Assembly: GCA_025504975.1 (NCBI GenBank)
Contig: JANUWI010000011.1
Location: forward strand, 496,001-560,000
Length of the DNA stretch: 64,000 nucleotides
Source of the DNA: Plenodomus lindquistii
Lineage: Eukaryota; Ascomycota; Dothideomycetes; Pleosporales; Leptosphaeriaceae
Reading direction: 5' to 3'
In this document: piece after piece, positions 10,137 to 22,569 of the stretch
Numbering within the stretch: position 1 is the stretch's first letter
How the letters are laid out: each line of letters begins with the position of its first letter
Made by a program: the position numbers and the translations under genes
The notes under the pieces: generated by a model
What the model was told of the DNA's origin: nothing
Databases searched by the model: none
Seen by the model: only the letters and a program-made list of their open reading frames with translations

Positions 10137-11197
10137 CACGCTTTCGATACCATTACAGGATTCTCCGTGGCCGGACCATACCCATTGTTTGGTATAATCC
10201 GTCCAAGCCAACTTGGCGGAATACATAGCCGTGCGCTGACCAATGGCATAGCCTAGTTCACGATACTGCTACAGGATGTCGCGCCGTCAGCCAATTAGAT
10301 TAGCAAAGCCCGGTCCTCTTTCCACCACGCCAGCTTGCATGGCTTACACATACAGCTCACACCAGACAATGCGGTAGGTGGAGCGGAGCGCAGTTTAATG
10401 TGCTTATCCTGAGGTCTGGTTCCGGATTTGATCAGGGTGTGTACCCGAATCTCATGATGCGCCGCTGTCTCGCTCAGCATCTCGTCTGGTCGATTCCAAA
10501 AGGCCTGCGATGGGCGAGTGTTGCTCTCGAGATCTAGCAGATTCTATTGGATGCACTGATAGCAATATCCTGATTGGTTTCCCCCATGAGTCCATGACTA
10601 TACTGTGTACTCTACTGTGTAGGTTCTCGGCTTATTTATTTATTGAGAAGGCTTGGCTACTGCAGTCTACGAGAAACAGTGCCTCAACTACGAAGAAGGA
10701 ATTTGGTAAGCTAGAAAATCCAGTACTGGTAAGCAGCCTCATGGCGGCATGTGTGGCTGCCATGGCATCGTCTCTCGAAGCTACGATCTGGCCCAACAGA
10801 GCGGCAATAGAGCGTGCGCGACAAGAAATCAGTCAATCGGTACCGCGTGTATGGACACTCGCATGAACCGACATGCGAGAGGGCTTAGAATGTCATGAAC
10901 CAAGTCAAGTTACAGAAATCACCCTCAGACGTGTGACGCCAGGGACAAGACACAAGACGGCGTCACCCTAAGGGCTCATTACTACGTACATCCTGCATGG
11001 GTCGCCTTCGTGAAAATCGCAAAATCTCCGTGTACCCTGAGGGCTCCGGCTGAGTCGAAACCTGGAATCTCTTGGGCAGGGCGGTACTGCTACGGCTGCC
11101 GATCATTACAAGTCTTCGATACCCAGCATCAACAACAATCGCAGCGCGAATACAACCATCTTCCTAATCTGATTCATGTTGAACGCTCGTCGCCATC
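10137..11197. other. Gene-poor spacer before the rhodopsin-domain gene
   Basis: A 118-codon frame at 10510-10866 has two alanine/leucine-rich stretches but no recognised family and no supporting splice structure. I do not call it a gene. The final part must hold the promoter of the gene at 11198. Confidence 0.35.
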
Positions 11198-12466
11198 ATG
11201 CTTCACAACTACTCAAAGGGCATGATGATTGCCCTGTCAATCGTATTCATGATTCTGCCTCTGGTTTTCGTATGTCTGCGGTTGTGGGCAAAAAGGTTAG
11301 CAAAAAGAATAGGATGGGATGATATCCTCACAATCGGTGCCTTGCTGGTCTCGATGACCTGCTGCATTCTTCAACTTACTAGTAAGCCATTAACTGCATT
11401 ATACATCCGGCAACACTAAATTCCTCGTAGCAGCGTTACATGGCTATTTGGGCTCACATCAACCTCTGAATGCAAATGGGCAGCCTATCATGGACGACCC
11501 TGGCCTCATTTACTTCGAGCAGACGAAGTTCGCGATCAACATGATCTCAATAGTCGGACTCGGCCTCACGAAATGCTCCATCCTGGTGCTATACAAGAAC
11601 ATCTTCGACATACGAAGGTTCCGTATCGCGGTCTACGTTGTTCTGGCGTACGTCGTCGGATGGACCATCAGCTTCACATTCTCGCATCTCTTCACTTGTT
11701 ACCCGATCACAGTCTTTATTGAGCCTTATTATGGGAACAAGTGCGTACAGACAGTACCAATGTTCTTGGCTCTTCTGGTAAGTTGCAAAGCTCCAATACC
11801 CATTCCAGCCCTCAGCCTGGAGTCACTGGTGACAAGTTTATGACTTCGGTTTTCCCTCCTGTTGATCACTGACATTACTTCTAGTACACCGATGTTATTG
11901 CGGATATTGCAATCTTGATCCTTCCAATACCAATGGTGCTCAGTGTGCGTATGCGACTCAAGAAGAAGCTGGCGGTGATTGCCATGCTCACTCTAGGTGC
12001 TGCGTAAGTCCCAGCCACCATTCAGGAGACATTCCCGTCCTGACAATCTAGTGTTTGCGCCGTGAGCATAACCAGAGTCGTCGCTACATACTCCATCGCA
12101 GGCGAATACCTAAAGCATCCCAACGACGTCATCTACTACACCGCACCCGTCTTCTTCTGGACCAACATTGAGCTGTCACTGGGTGTAGTTTGTGCCTGTC
12201 TCCCAACACTGCGGCCTATCTGGTTCTTCTTCTACCCAAGGACGTCGACACAAACTGGCTCAAGTTACGCATATGGCTCATCGGGACTCACTGGGACCAA
12301 GAACAGCAACTTTGCAAACAAGTATCCGCGAAAGCCTTACAGGGAAATTGATGAGATGGAACTCACGCGCCATGAGACAGCACCACCCACGCCGTCAGAA
12401 GACGCCTCATCAAATAGTCAACGAGGGATAACTAAGGCAGTGACTATTCACCAGACGCTGGAGTGA
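11198..12466 (+). CDS. Fungal rhodopsin-domain integral membrane protein
   Basis: Four exons (11198-11381, 11431-11777, 11885-12003, 12052-12466) give 354 aa with all phases consistent. Hydrophobic helices recur along the chain: residues 9-29 (MIALSIVFMILPLVFVCLRL), then around 45-60, 90-112, 122-142, 170-192, 205-225 and 243-265. This is the seven-helix 'Rhodopsin' domain (Pfam family of fungal integral membrane proteins), which carries the typical 'GWDDIL' after helix 1, 'LTKCSILVLY' in helix 3 and 'DIAILILPIPMV' in helix 5. The cytosolic tail is Ser/Thr-rich. Members are often called PTH11-like when a CFEM domain is present; none is here. Ligand and role are unknown. The first acceptor reads tagcag, a tandem NAGNAG site, so one alanine may be optional. 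It lies 3.3 kb from the anthraquinone cluster. Confidence 0.82.
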
Positions 12467-13045
12467 TGAGATGCACCGACTTCGAAAGCATGAAATCATG
12501 GGGGCAGGACTGAGCCAATCCGATCACGTCGGTATATGCATGCCGTTCCGACGCGGGCAAGGCCATTTCCCGTAAGCTCACTTGATCGATATCAGTAAAG
12601 TTCCCGGTGGCGGCATCAATCTGGCACACTCAAATACCCGACACTATGGTTCATCGGTGCTTTTTCGCAGCCACCCTCCCCACGCTAGTGAGTACCCAAG
12701 ATATTATCCCGCGTGCAATAGATTGCTGTGTATGAGGCTCCTCATTCTCAACCTTGGGTCAATGTGACTACAAATCTCTCATAAGACCCCAAACATACGC
12801 CACACCTCAAAATGGCATCGCAGCAAATTCGTGGGTTTCACTTTATAACTTGACTTTCAATATAGCACCTTTCAGACCTTGTGTGGGGTACAAGGGTACA
12901 AGGCTCGTGCTCACATCCCGAGGTCGCACCAGGGACGGCTCGGAGTGACCCCGCCTAAGGCCTCAAACTATTCGGACTTTGATCAGGTTGTATCCATTGT
13001 GGAGTGATTTCGACGTTCAGAAACGAGGATTGCAGCCTGCTCCCT
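12467..13045. other. Intergenic between rhodopsin-domain gene and foldback element
   Basis: No frame with family features. Nothing further recognised. Confidence 0.35.
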
Positions 13046-13177
13046 TACAGGGTATAGACACATCGGATTGAACCCTTGTTAAAGTTTGACGAACAGCACA
13101 TTCAGCATCTAGCGAGACTGAGAAGATGATTCGTTGAACTTTAACAGGCATGTAATCCGATGTGTCTACACCCTGTA
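13046..13177. mobile_element. MITE-like foldback element, copy 2
   Basis: A 132-bp near-palindrome. The left arm 13046-13094 begins TACAGGGTATAGACACATCG, and its reverse complement recurs at 13129-13177, ending ...CCGATGTGTCTACACCCTGTA. The 49-bp arms differ at about nine positions and leave a loop of about 34 bp. Both ends carry TA, consistent with the TA target duplication of Tc1/mariner elements. The ends resemble copy 1 at 9910-10136. It is non-coding. It lies 268 bp upstream of the FAD-linked oxidoreductase start, so it could sit within that promoter and form a hairpin. Confidence 0.75.
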
Positions 13178-13445
13178 CTCTCTTGAAAACTTGTCGGATA
13201 TCATATGTAGATCAGTCTGAATCGTTCACCTTGCATCGATGCTCATTGGTGACGGCACACGGCGAACAGACTGTTGTGTACTGTAGTGGCGCATCATGTT
13301 CCGTAGCTAGTACCCACAGGCCATACTATCCTTTTCTGGCATCCAGGCAAGTATAGCAACAGGGAGCACGCCATTATCAATTAAAAGCAAAGCTTGTACC
13401 GCCGATTGTTTGAGAAACCACCAGGCTTCCCCTTCATCGTGCAAC
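13178..13445. promoter_or_regulatory. 5' flank of the FAD-linked oxidoreductase gene
   Basis: The interval between the foldback element and the ATG at 13446. No specific binding site recognised. Confidence 0.3.
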
Positions 13446-15030
13446 ATGAAGGTCCTGTCGATTCTGTCATTCGCCACGGCAGTTTCTGCGCTTGCCGTAC
13501 GACATGCCGACATTGTTGCAGATCTGAAGAGCTTGGTGTCCAACCCTGCATCAGTTTCAGTTGAACTGCGAGCCCGATGGTCCGATTATAATGCACCGCT
13601 TCCTGCTGTGGTAGTCTCCGTACAGACCGAGGAGGACGTCGCTGCTGTCGTTTGTCAGCCCCCAAGATCATGAAGGTTCTTCCATGCTCACAGCAAACAG
13701 ATCCAAAAGTGCACAAAGGCTGGCATCCCCTTCCTCGCCCAGAATGGAGGTATTGGGTGGGCAAAGACGTTTACTCTGGGGAAGATGGGAGTCCTCATTG
13801 ACCTAGCAGGCCTGAACAAGGTGACCGTCGCTGCAGACAAAAAGACCGCAACTATCGGTGGAGGCGCAACCATTGGGGATGTCATTGCAGCAGCAGACTC
13901 CGCTGGTGCGCTGATCATCACTGGTAACTGCAACTGCGTTGGTGCTCTTGGTGCTATGCTCGGCGGCGGCTATGGTGCGTAGCTATCACTAGCCCTCATA
14001 TGTCTCCAAGCTGAGATCAATACAGGCAACCTCATGGGAGAAGTCGGCTTCGGCGTTGACAACATCATCTCCATGCGTGTCGTCATCGCAACGGGAGAGA
14101 TCGTTACTGCCTCCGCGACATCGTACCCCGACCTTTTTTGGGCACTCCGTGGCGCAGGACCAAACTTCGGCATCGTCATCTCAGCGACCGTTAAAGCAAC
14201 TCCAGCAACCGCCGAAGATCGCACCGCCTGGATCAACAACCTCTTCTTTTCCCCCGACAAACTTCCGCAAGTCGCGCAAGCAGTCGAGGACCTGAAACTC
14301 ACACCCCAACAGCGCGTCTACCTCGTCCTAACAAGCAGTGGCCCACCCCTCAACGAGCCCTCTATCCTCGTTACCGGCTTCCTCCGCAATGGCACCGAAG
14401 AATCTGGCCGCAAAGCCTTCGCACCCTTCTACGCACTCGGCCCCGTCTCCGAATCCAGCGCCGTGACAACCTACGACCACTGGAACGATGCCAACATTGG
14501 TTTCTGCATGCGCGGCGGCCGCAAGCCCTCATATAGTTCCACAATCACTTCCATGTCTGCGCAGAAATGGCCGGAAATATGGGAGCTATACAAAAGCTTC
14601 CAAGCCAAGGGTCCTAACAGCGCAGTCCTCATCGAACGCTACAATCTCACAAAAGCGCAATCTGCACCCATTGGCTCAGTAGCCATGAACGAGAATCTTC
14701 GTCGCAATGGCGCGTTTTCACAAGCAATTGTCATTCCGTGGTATGAGGATGCGGCGCTCGATGCTGAGGCGTTGGCGTTCGGGAGTAAGGTGCGGAGCTT
14801 GTGGAGTAGGAGTGCGACACCGAACAACGACCCTACGTGAGTGCTTCGTCATGCTTATAATGCACCTTTGGAACTTGATGGGCTAACGAACGAATAGGTA
14901 TCCGAATTTTGCGTTTGGCGATGAGACACAGAATGCGATCTACGGATCCAGTCTTGCAAAATTGAGGGTGTTGAAGAAGAAGTATGATCCTTGGGGTGTA
15001 TTTGGACAGTGGTTCCCTATCAAACCGTAG
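13446..15030 (+). CDS. Secreted FAD-linked oxidoreductase (BBE/6-HDNO type)
   Basis: Four exons (13446-13649, 13701-13974, 14026-14836, 14898-15030) give 473 aa. The donors are GTTTGT, GTGCGT and GTGAGT, and every junction is in phase and restores family blocks. Residues 1-17 form a signal peptide. The FAD_binding_4 domain follows: 'VVSVQTEEDVAAV', 'AGIPFLAQNGG', 'IDLAGLNKV', 'GALGAMLGGGYG' and 'GVDNIISMRVV'. The BBE C-terminus holds 'YPNFAFGDE' and 'KKKYDPWGVF'. In most bicovalent members a His follows the first GG. Here it is Ile (NGGIGW), while the Cys before VGALG is kept, so flavin attachment may be by Cys only or altered. Substrate is unknown. It is convergent with the PKS and may belong to the cluster, since such oxidases occur in polyketide and alkaloid clusters. 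Confidence 0.85.
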
Positions 15031-15813
15031 AGTGAAACTCAAAGTTCATACTCTTACTATAATCGTACTCTAGAAGTTAGAGACCGTGGCTAGAACTTCT
15101 CCATAACTGCGCATTCTGGAAGTAGGCTATGTAGCACACACAGCAGTGGAACACGATGAACGTGACCAAAACATCTCGCTGTAGTCTGAATGATGATGAC
15201 GAAGAATGCGTTGTGGTGAGTGTGTTGAAGGAGAGCTTGCATATATCTGTGGTATGGTAGTCTTCGACGCTGTTTCTCAAACAGACTTAGCCCCTTGGCA
15301 AGCCCGAAACCCCTTCGGCTAGTTGTCTCAATGTCTCCTGTTGGGCAACTCCATTCCTCAATCAACATCATTCACGACGATAGCATCATCTTTCACAGTT
15401 TGCCAGCGTGTGGATGTGTTTCGCAGACGAGAGATCAAAGATCGCGCGCGCAGGTTATCACCGGCCTGGGCTACTCCATACCACAACTCACTTGAGCTCT
15501 CCTCACACTAATGCAGGTCCATGTGTCGCTTAAGCGGGTCTGTATCTGGTTCCCTAATAATACAGAGTATGATGGCCGTGTCTAGAGATAGTGTGTTCAA
15601 CATTGTCACAGAAAGGTTAAGGAAGATTCACTCAGTGGGTCCAAGGAAAAGACTCAGGAAACTATTTGAGCGGATCACGGATCACTGAAACAGTTCCTGC
15701 AAGTAGGAAGGGTCTATACTTGAATTGTGAGTTTAATGAATGAGGAACATGGCATATTGCCATGAAGCCTGTACGAAATGAAGGGAGATGTACAAGAACC
15801 GAACACCTAACAC
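15031..15813. other. Convergent 3' region between oxidoreductase and PKS
   Basis: Both flanking genes end here. Short frames on both strands lack family features. I see no gene and no structured element. Confidence 0.4.
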
Positions 15814-18800
15814 CTAACCATAGTACTTGTCCAACCATTCTCTCAAGTCACCAATCGTCGGGTAATCTAGGAACAAACTGCCATTTACCTTCACGTTGAG
15901 CTCCTGCTGGAATTTCTCCGCCAACACAAGTGACATTAGGCTATCGATGCCCAGGTCGCCAAAGTCTGCGTCGTCTTGCAAGTCTTCCAAGTCGATTGCC
16001 GTCTCTTTTGCGATGAGCAAGAGCGCTTTCTCGGCGATGCCGTTGCTTTTTGTAGGTGCTGTGGCGGCAACGTCGATGCTGGTCGAAGAGCTGACTCCTG
16101 AGCCAGCGAGCGATGGGGTCTGAGGCGTGGTTTCTCCTGATGTGACGGCGACATCTTCCTTGATTGTCACGGTATTGCTGGTCTTGACAACAGGAGCCTT
16201 GAGTGTAGAGTTGGACTTCGACTCAGATATCTTAGATACTTGCCGAGCAGATTTCGCCACCGTGGCCGACTTCCCATCCTCTTTCCCGGCTTGGGGAGCG
16301 CTGAAAAAGTGATTGAGTAAAATCCTAGGGAATCGACGGAAGTGGATACCTCCTACCATGCCTACGACGGACATGTCTTCAGCCTTGAGGATATAAACAT
16401 CACCAAGATACACTGCAGGATCTTCTCTGGTTGGGATCATCTTGACATAGGATCGGAACATGGCGCCTGGAAGCAAAGCCTCAGCAAACCTCATCGACTT
16501 CCACCCAGATGTAACACAGTAGCTGTTCCTTGTATCAACCGAGTCTGAGCAATTCATGACAAAGCCTGCCAGATGGGCAACACTGTCGATGAAGTATGGC
16601 GGCACGGTGTAGGTACCGCTATCGACCTTCTCGCTGAGCTGGATGTCGGCAAACGCCTCAAAATCATGCATAACGACCGACTGCATTCCTCGGTATTTGT
16701 CAGCATAGTCGACCAGGTTGTTGGCGAAAAGAGTGTAGGCCATGTTACGGGACAGGCGATTCGCTTTGCCAACTGCGGCCAGACGGTCCAGCTCCTCCAT
16801 ACGGTGCTGAATGAGATGGGACATCGGACTCCAGGACGAGAGCCATTGTTCTGCGTGACCATACCTGATATGGGCAGTCGCAAATGGCTCGGAACAGCTA
16901 CCGTTGGGCTCCACATTCTGCCACGTCAAGTCCAGCACACCAGAGCGAATGTCAAGCGTAGTTGCGGTGACTTGAATGGACTGTGGGATATCCATCGAGT
17001 GCTTCTTTGCAATCAGAGCTTTGGTCACCTCCAGGTTGGTCATGTTCATGTCCACCCGACCCGCTTGTGGGTAGAACTTGCGATACAGATAGTCGCCTAG
17101 AGTGTAAGCAATATCTGCGTGTATAGACTGTGCTAATATCAGACATACTCAAGAACGTAGCAAAATTTTCAAAATCTTACCGATGTTACCACGCCACAAC
17201 CGTTCATCTGATGTCCGTGAGCGGCCGCAAGGAAGTCTTTTTGCATGAGATCGGATTGCATCACAACCGTACCAGCCTTGTCATCAACGTCAATGGCGAT
17301 GATGTTCTGCACAAGCGAAGTCAACGACTCATACTGCTTGACACTGCCGACAACAGGCTCAGTGGCTTCTTGTTTCTTTTGGTAGAATGTATTGCCCTTG
17401 GTCAGGCACCAGTCTCCATTATACTGCAGCCAGTAGTTCTTCTCGTCCCAAGCATAGGTGGGGAGGTCCAGAAGGCGCACTTGGTCAGCGGACGGGCGAT
17501 ATAACTCATTCCAGTCGATCTCTACACCAGCGAGATGCAGGGCCGCGACACTTTCGTAGACAGTCTTCCAGTTGTTGTCTCCACGTCTCAGGGACGGTAC
17601 AGCGAGTCGAATCGATGGCGAGATAGACTGCACGAGCCCAATACAAACTGGGTGAGGGCCAATCTCGATCCAGACTGTCTCGTCGCTAATCGTGTCAACA
17701 TCATAGGCGCCCTTGACGGCGGATACCAGATCAACCGCCTCACGCGTGGCTGTGCGCACGTAGTGTGCATTTAGTGTCCGTCCGTCGAAAATGACTTTAC
17801 CAAGCAGAGGCGAGATGACCGGCAATTTTGGCTCATGAAAGACAACGCCACTCTTGCTGACCGCTTCAAAGTCATTCAAGATCGGATCAACTTGCTCAGA
17901 GTGGAACGCGAATGCCACGCCTAGCTTGATGCAACGAAGTCCAGCAGCTTCGAGGTTGACTGAAATTTCGTGCATCTGCGCTTGTGTCCCGCTAAGAACG
18001 ATATCGCTAGGACCATTGATACAGGCTACGGTGTGTGGCTTACCGCCGGAATTGGCCACTATGGATTCCAAGGATGCTCGAACGGCCATCATGCAGTGGC
18101 TTCCAGCTTGGCAGCGCTTCGTCAGCATCTGTGCTCTTGTGCCAACCATGAAGATGGCATCGTTGGCACTGATCACGCCAGCAACGTGCATGGCTGCGTA
18201 TTCGCCGAGCGAGTGTCCCACAACAACGTCTGGTGTCACGCCCAAGGAAGCCCAGTAGTGGGCTAGTGCAATTTCTAGACAGACAAGTGCAAGCTGTGTC
18301 ACTACCGGCGCATGCTCATGGTCTCTCGGGTGCGAGCCGTTCAGCGCAGGAATGAAGGATGGAAAACCTTGAGCTTGAGCAATTTTGTCGAGATACTGAA
18401 TGTGCTCCCGAAACACTGGGGCATCACGATACAGCTCCAAATCCATGGACTGGTACGAAGCACCTTGGCCAGTGAAAGCGAAGGTGACGGGTGGGGTATT
18501 GTTCTTGCTGACAGGCTTTAGGGTATCGACCTTGCTCAAGTGTGCTGAAAGCTGCTTCTTTGCTGAAGCAAGATCTGAAGCAGTTACCGCTATTCGATAT
18601 GAGTGGTGGTATCTGCGTGCAGTTGTTGTGTATGCAAGGTCAGCCAGGTTGGTGTCTTCACCGCTCTTGTCAAGGTATGCAAGCAACCGCTCGATGTTAC
18701 GCGTCAAAGCAGTCTTGGTCTTTGCTGAGACCGTAACGACCTGTGTTGGGCTGACAATCCTATCTCTGACGAGTGTGCGCGAGGGGGCCTGCTCCAAGAC

Positions 18801-21357
18801 CATCATCGTGTTGCCGCCGGCAGCACCGAAATTGTTGATAGCAGCGATACGTTTCTTGTTTGGAATTTGCGGCCACTCGATGTTCGTGAAGGATATGTGC
18901 ACATTTCGTTGCTCAAAGTCCTTGGGGAAGCGCGGGTTGATTTCAGTCTTGATGCCGATGTGCGGTGGTATGGCATTCTTCTGCAGCATTAGCAGCACTT
19001 TGATCAATGCTGTCGTGCCAGCGACGGACTCTCCGTGACCGACATTCGACTTGACACTACCGACGTGGAGGCGTTGTTCTGGGCGGCGACTTGGCGAGAC
19101 ATTCGGCGCGTAGACGTCCAAGACTCCCTTCATCTCCTCGTAATCACCAGCCTGAGTGCCGGTGCCATGAAGCTCAACATAAGAGACGTCAAGTGGATCT
19201 ACGCCGGCTTGACGCAGTACCTGGCGCGAAAGGAACGACTGATGTCCTGCATGAGGATGCGTGATCGAGACGGCTTCAGCAGAGTGGTTGGTTCCCGCAG
19301 CCAAGATGACACCGAGGATGTTGTCGTTGTCAGCTTGCGCGTCTTCCAGTCTCTTGATGACCAGAGACCCTACACCATCAGCGCGACAGTAGCCATCAGC
19401 TGTAGCGTCCCAAGTCTTGCAAGCATTGTGGCCCTTGGTGAGGAAGTGGCCTTTGCCAAGACCGGTAAAGCCGTCGGGGTTGGTAAGAATGTTCACTCCA
19501 CCGGCAACTGCCATGTCTATATCGCCTTTCCACAACGCCTGGCAAGCGACCTAACATTGTGTTAGAATAATATTCGGGCACTCCATGGCCGGGTAAAACC
19601 AACCTCGATCGCTGCGAGCCCAGAGGAGCACGCAGTGTCTATGCTGTAACTCGGTCCAGCGAATTTGAAGAAGTAGTTGATGCGCCCAGGCCCGAAAGCA
19701 CGACATCCACCTGGAATATAGTATGTACCAACTTCCTGACCTTGGTTGACCTCGCGATAATCATCAGCCGCTTGGCCGTAGTAAGTGCCGATGCGTTCCA
19801 ACTTGGTCGAGAAGGTCCTGTTACCGACAAAGCCTGCCTTTTCTAATGCTTCATATGCGGTGACAAGCGACAGGCGCATTTGCGGATCAACAGCCAAAGC
19901 TTCTCTGGGCGACATGTTGAAGAAGCTTGGGTCAAACATGCCCGGCTCGTCAATGAAGCATCCGTATTGTGTCATTGTCTTGTTGAGGTCTTTACCTTCG
20001 GGGTCGTAGTGGGTTTTGATGTCGAAACGATCTGCGGGGATCTCCCTTGACACATCTAGCCCAGCTTCCAAGAGTTCCCAGAACTTCTCCGTATCCGTTG
20101 CGCCGCCTGGGAGTCTGCACGACATTCCGACGATGGCGAGTTTAGACTGTGCGGAACCTCGGGGATGGGCATCTGCTGGATCGTCTTTGCGCAGTGAGGA
20201 CATGTAGTTATTAATCGAGATCACATCTTTGTCGCAATTCGTTCGCAGCCCATTGCGGAGATCGTTCAGAGGAATTGAATTGCCAAAACAGGAAAGTATG
20301 ATTGGCTTTGGGCTTTGGGCTTTCGCGATCTCGACAAGAGTAGCAACGATCTTGTCCCATTCTATCGCTTGCGTAAGCGTTTCCATTACTATCTTGTCGA
20401 CGAGCTCTATCGCCGCGGATACCTCATATGGGACGCCGGTACTTGTGGAATATAGTTTGAGCCGTGGTTCCTGGTTTGAACTCGATGCCTCCGGGTCGTA
20501 GATGTTGTGTACAATGGAATGTACATCATGCATTCCGTAGATGTGTGGAGCATGACAGAGTCCCCCGTACACAGGCAGCGCGATGGATCTGACGTCTCGA
20601 AAGATCTTTGATTTTTTGAATAGAATCTCCAGCCTCGAGGGTGGGCCGCTAATAGTTGCGGACGTGCGACTGACAGCGCTGACGATGATACGTACAGTGT
20701 TCGATGCCGGTTGGGATTCATGGAAGACTTCGAGCTCTCTGCTGACAGTTTCGATATCGATATTATGAACGACATATGCCCAGCTCTTGGGAGCCTCATC
20801 CGCCTCGCGAGCTTCGATGTGATGAGAAATTGCTTGGACGTGAATGCCCATACGAAAAGCAAGAGCGACGGCCTTGGATCCATACAATAGTAGTTCCGTG
20901 AGGTCTTTAGCAATGGCGACAGCCCCAGCGCTGAGTAAACCCACTCCGAGCGCAGTCACATGGGTGTCATGCGAAGATGAGCTCGACGCCCCGTGGTTCT
21001 CGACATGGCTTTGAACAACTCAGCCGGATTCACAAAGATGTAGTTAACGTGTCTCACTCACCAGATATACGTCGAGAGTTGTGTCAAGACTAACAACACA
21101 CCATCAATAGCGCCACACAGCTGACCTTCGCGAAGCTGCTTGTGCTCTGACCAGGATTCGAGTGTGTCAAACACTGGGATCAGCTTCTTCAAACTTGACG
21201 GGAGGTTTTCGATTTCCTTCTTGACAGCTCTTGTGGCCTCTGCAATGAATTGTGCCAACGTATGGTGATTGCTGCTCTTGCTTTGGATGTGCAGCTGCCT
21301 GAAAACGTCTCGGAGATCCTCCTTCGGAAATTCGTTGCTGAAGTATACAATCTCCAT
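15814..21357 (-). CDS. Non-reducing polyketide synthase SAT-KS-AT-PT-ACP (atrochrysone type)
   Basis: Four exons on the minus strand (21357-21062, 21008-19604, 19550-17181, 17127-15814) give 1794 aa. The introns are 53, 53 and 53 nt and all in phase. SAT spans about residues 1-370, KS about 388-815 (active Cys 559 in TACSSG, His 695 in HGTGTQAGD, His 739 in NVGHGES), and AT about 905-1220 (Ser 1014 in GHSLGEYAA). PT covers about 1315-1625 (His 1347 in GHQMNG, Asp 1538 in YFIDSVAH), and a single ACP sits at about 1715-1794 (Ser 1753 in GIDSLMS). There is no C-terminal thioesterase. The N-terminus EIVYFSNEFP and this architecture match the group that makes atrochrysone carboxylic acid with a separate metallo-beta-lactamase enzyme, which here is the divergent neighbour. 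The SAT lacks the usual GxCxG cysteine (GVGLLSAG instead) but keeps a His (about 251), implying an acetyl starter. A TATA-like sequence lies about 127 bp before the ATG. Confidence 0.93.
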
Positions 21358-22569
21358 TATATGACGAAGACTCCTCAAAGAGGAAGATCCGAAATGAAGT
21401 TCGGCAACTTCGAGCTTGGCAAGGTACGAACAATTGTGAGCTTGTGAGTGAAATGTAGCCGTAATTAATGTGCATGAAGAGCTCTATTATAAGTTGATAG
21501 TGTGAGTCCGCCATGCCATCATTCGTGAGCGTCGGTACATATCGTATGACCTGCTTAGCTTTATGAATGGCTATAGCAGGATGGAATCACAAATTGATCG
21601 TAGCTGACTCAACATAACACGCATCTCTCGATGATGTGTCCAACCTAGATTTAGCAACTACTTCTTCACGAGGTTCTTGACTATGGCCAATAAGACATTC
21701 GTCTCGTCTAATCGGTCGTATCTCCACTATCCGAGCCTTGCATATGCTGACTCGGCTTTCCGGTACGTTTGATCTTGGCGCATTTCGGATCATTGTAGCG
21801 CGACATGTAAGCCGCTACTTTTGCATACCAGTAAGATATGGGATACCTCAGTCTTGGCATTGCAACCAGCCGAGCAGGATGCGAATATTCCGCAAAGACT
21901 TTTCGTTAATGTACTAAACTAGCTATTCTGGTGAAGCTAGGCCGATAGTGTTCATGATTCGGAGGCTTCAATTGATCCCCGGGGCGACGGCTGACCCGGA
22001 ACCCACTCCAGGATAGGCCACTAGGCTTACATTCCGCGTGAGACTAAAGGCGAGAATTGGATCCTTTATACACAAAGTCCTGCGATTGATAGGTCAAGAA
22101 AGCTGCCGAATGGTAATCATCCCATTGGAACTGAAGCTCGCCTCGGGCCTTGTTGTTCGCGTCAGCATGATGATTCCAATATGGAACCAGTGTCGATGTA
22201 TACGAGAAATCCGATCTCAAGCTGATCGCGATCAGTGTTGATAGACTGTGGATCCTGTATCTTATCTTATGATTCTTACCCTACGCGTCACACATCTCAT
22301 GCGCGGTTAGGCATCTCGTATGGCTCATGTGATATCCGCCTTTACGTCAAAAGCACGATATCTAAGCAAGTGGATTGCGCGATTGCTAGCGACTTACAGG
22401 AAAACACTACAACCAAGCTCCACTCTCTTCATTCACTCCTGGCTGATCAACAGCCTCTACCCGTTCTTTCCATTCTTGACGCACCCCCTGCCACCTACCT
22501 CTTTGGGGACAAATCTCAAAGACACAGGGATATTTCTAATCAATCGACACTTTGTCCCGGACAACCATC
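21358..22569. promoter_or_regulatory. Bidirectional promoter, PKS / thioesterase
   Basis: About 1.2 kb separates the divergent PKS and thioesterase starts, the expected place for pathway control. A minus-strand TATAAT-like sequence lies near 21484. I found no exact TCGN5CGA (AflR-type) site by eye. The small frames inside lack family features. Confidence 0.5.

Noticed and set aside
10510..10866. 118-codon plus-strand frame
   Set aside because: No recognised motif, no helix or signal pattern strong enough, and located in repeat-bearing gene-poor DNA.
18400..19565. Long plus-strand frames (212 and 176 codons) inside the PKS
   Set aside because: They are antisense shadows of the KS-AT coding sequence, whose minus-strand translation is clearly conserved.
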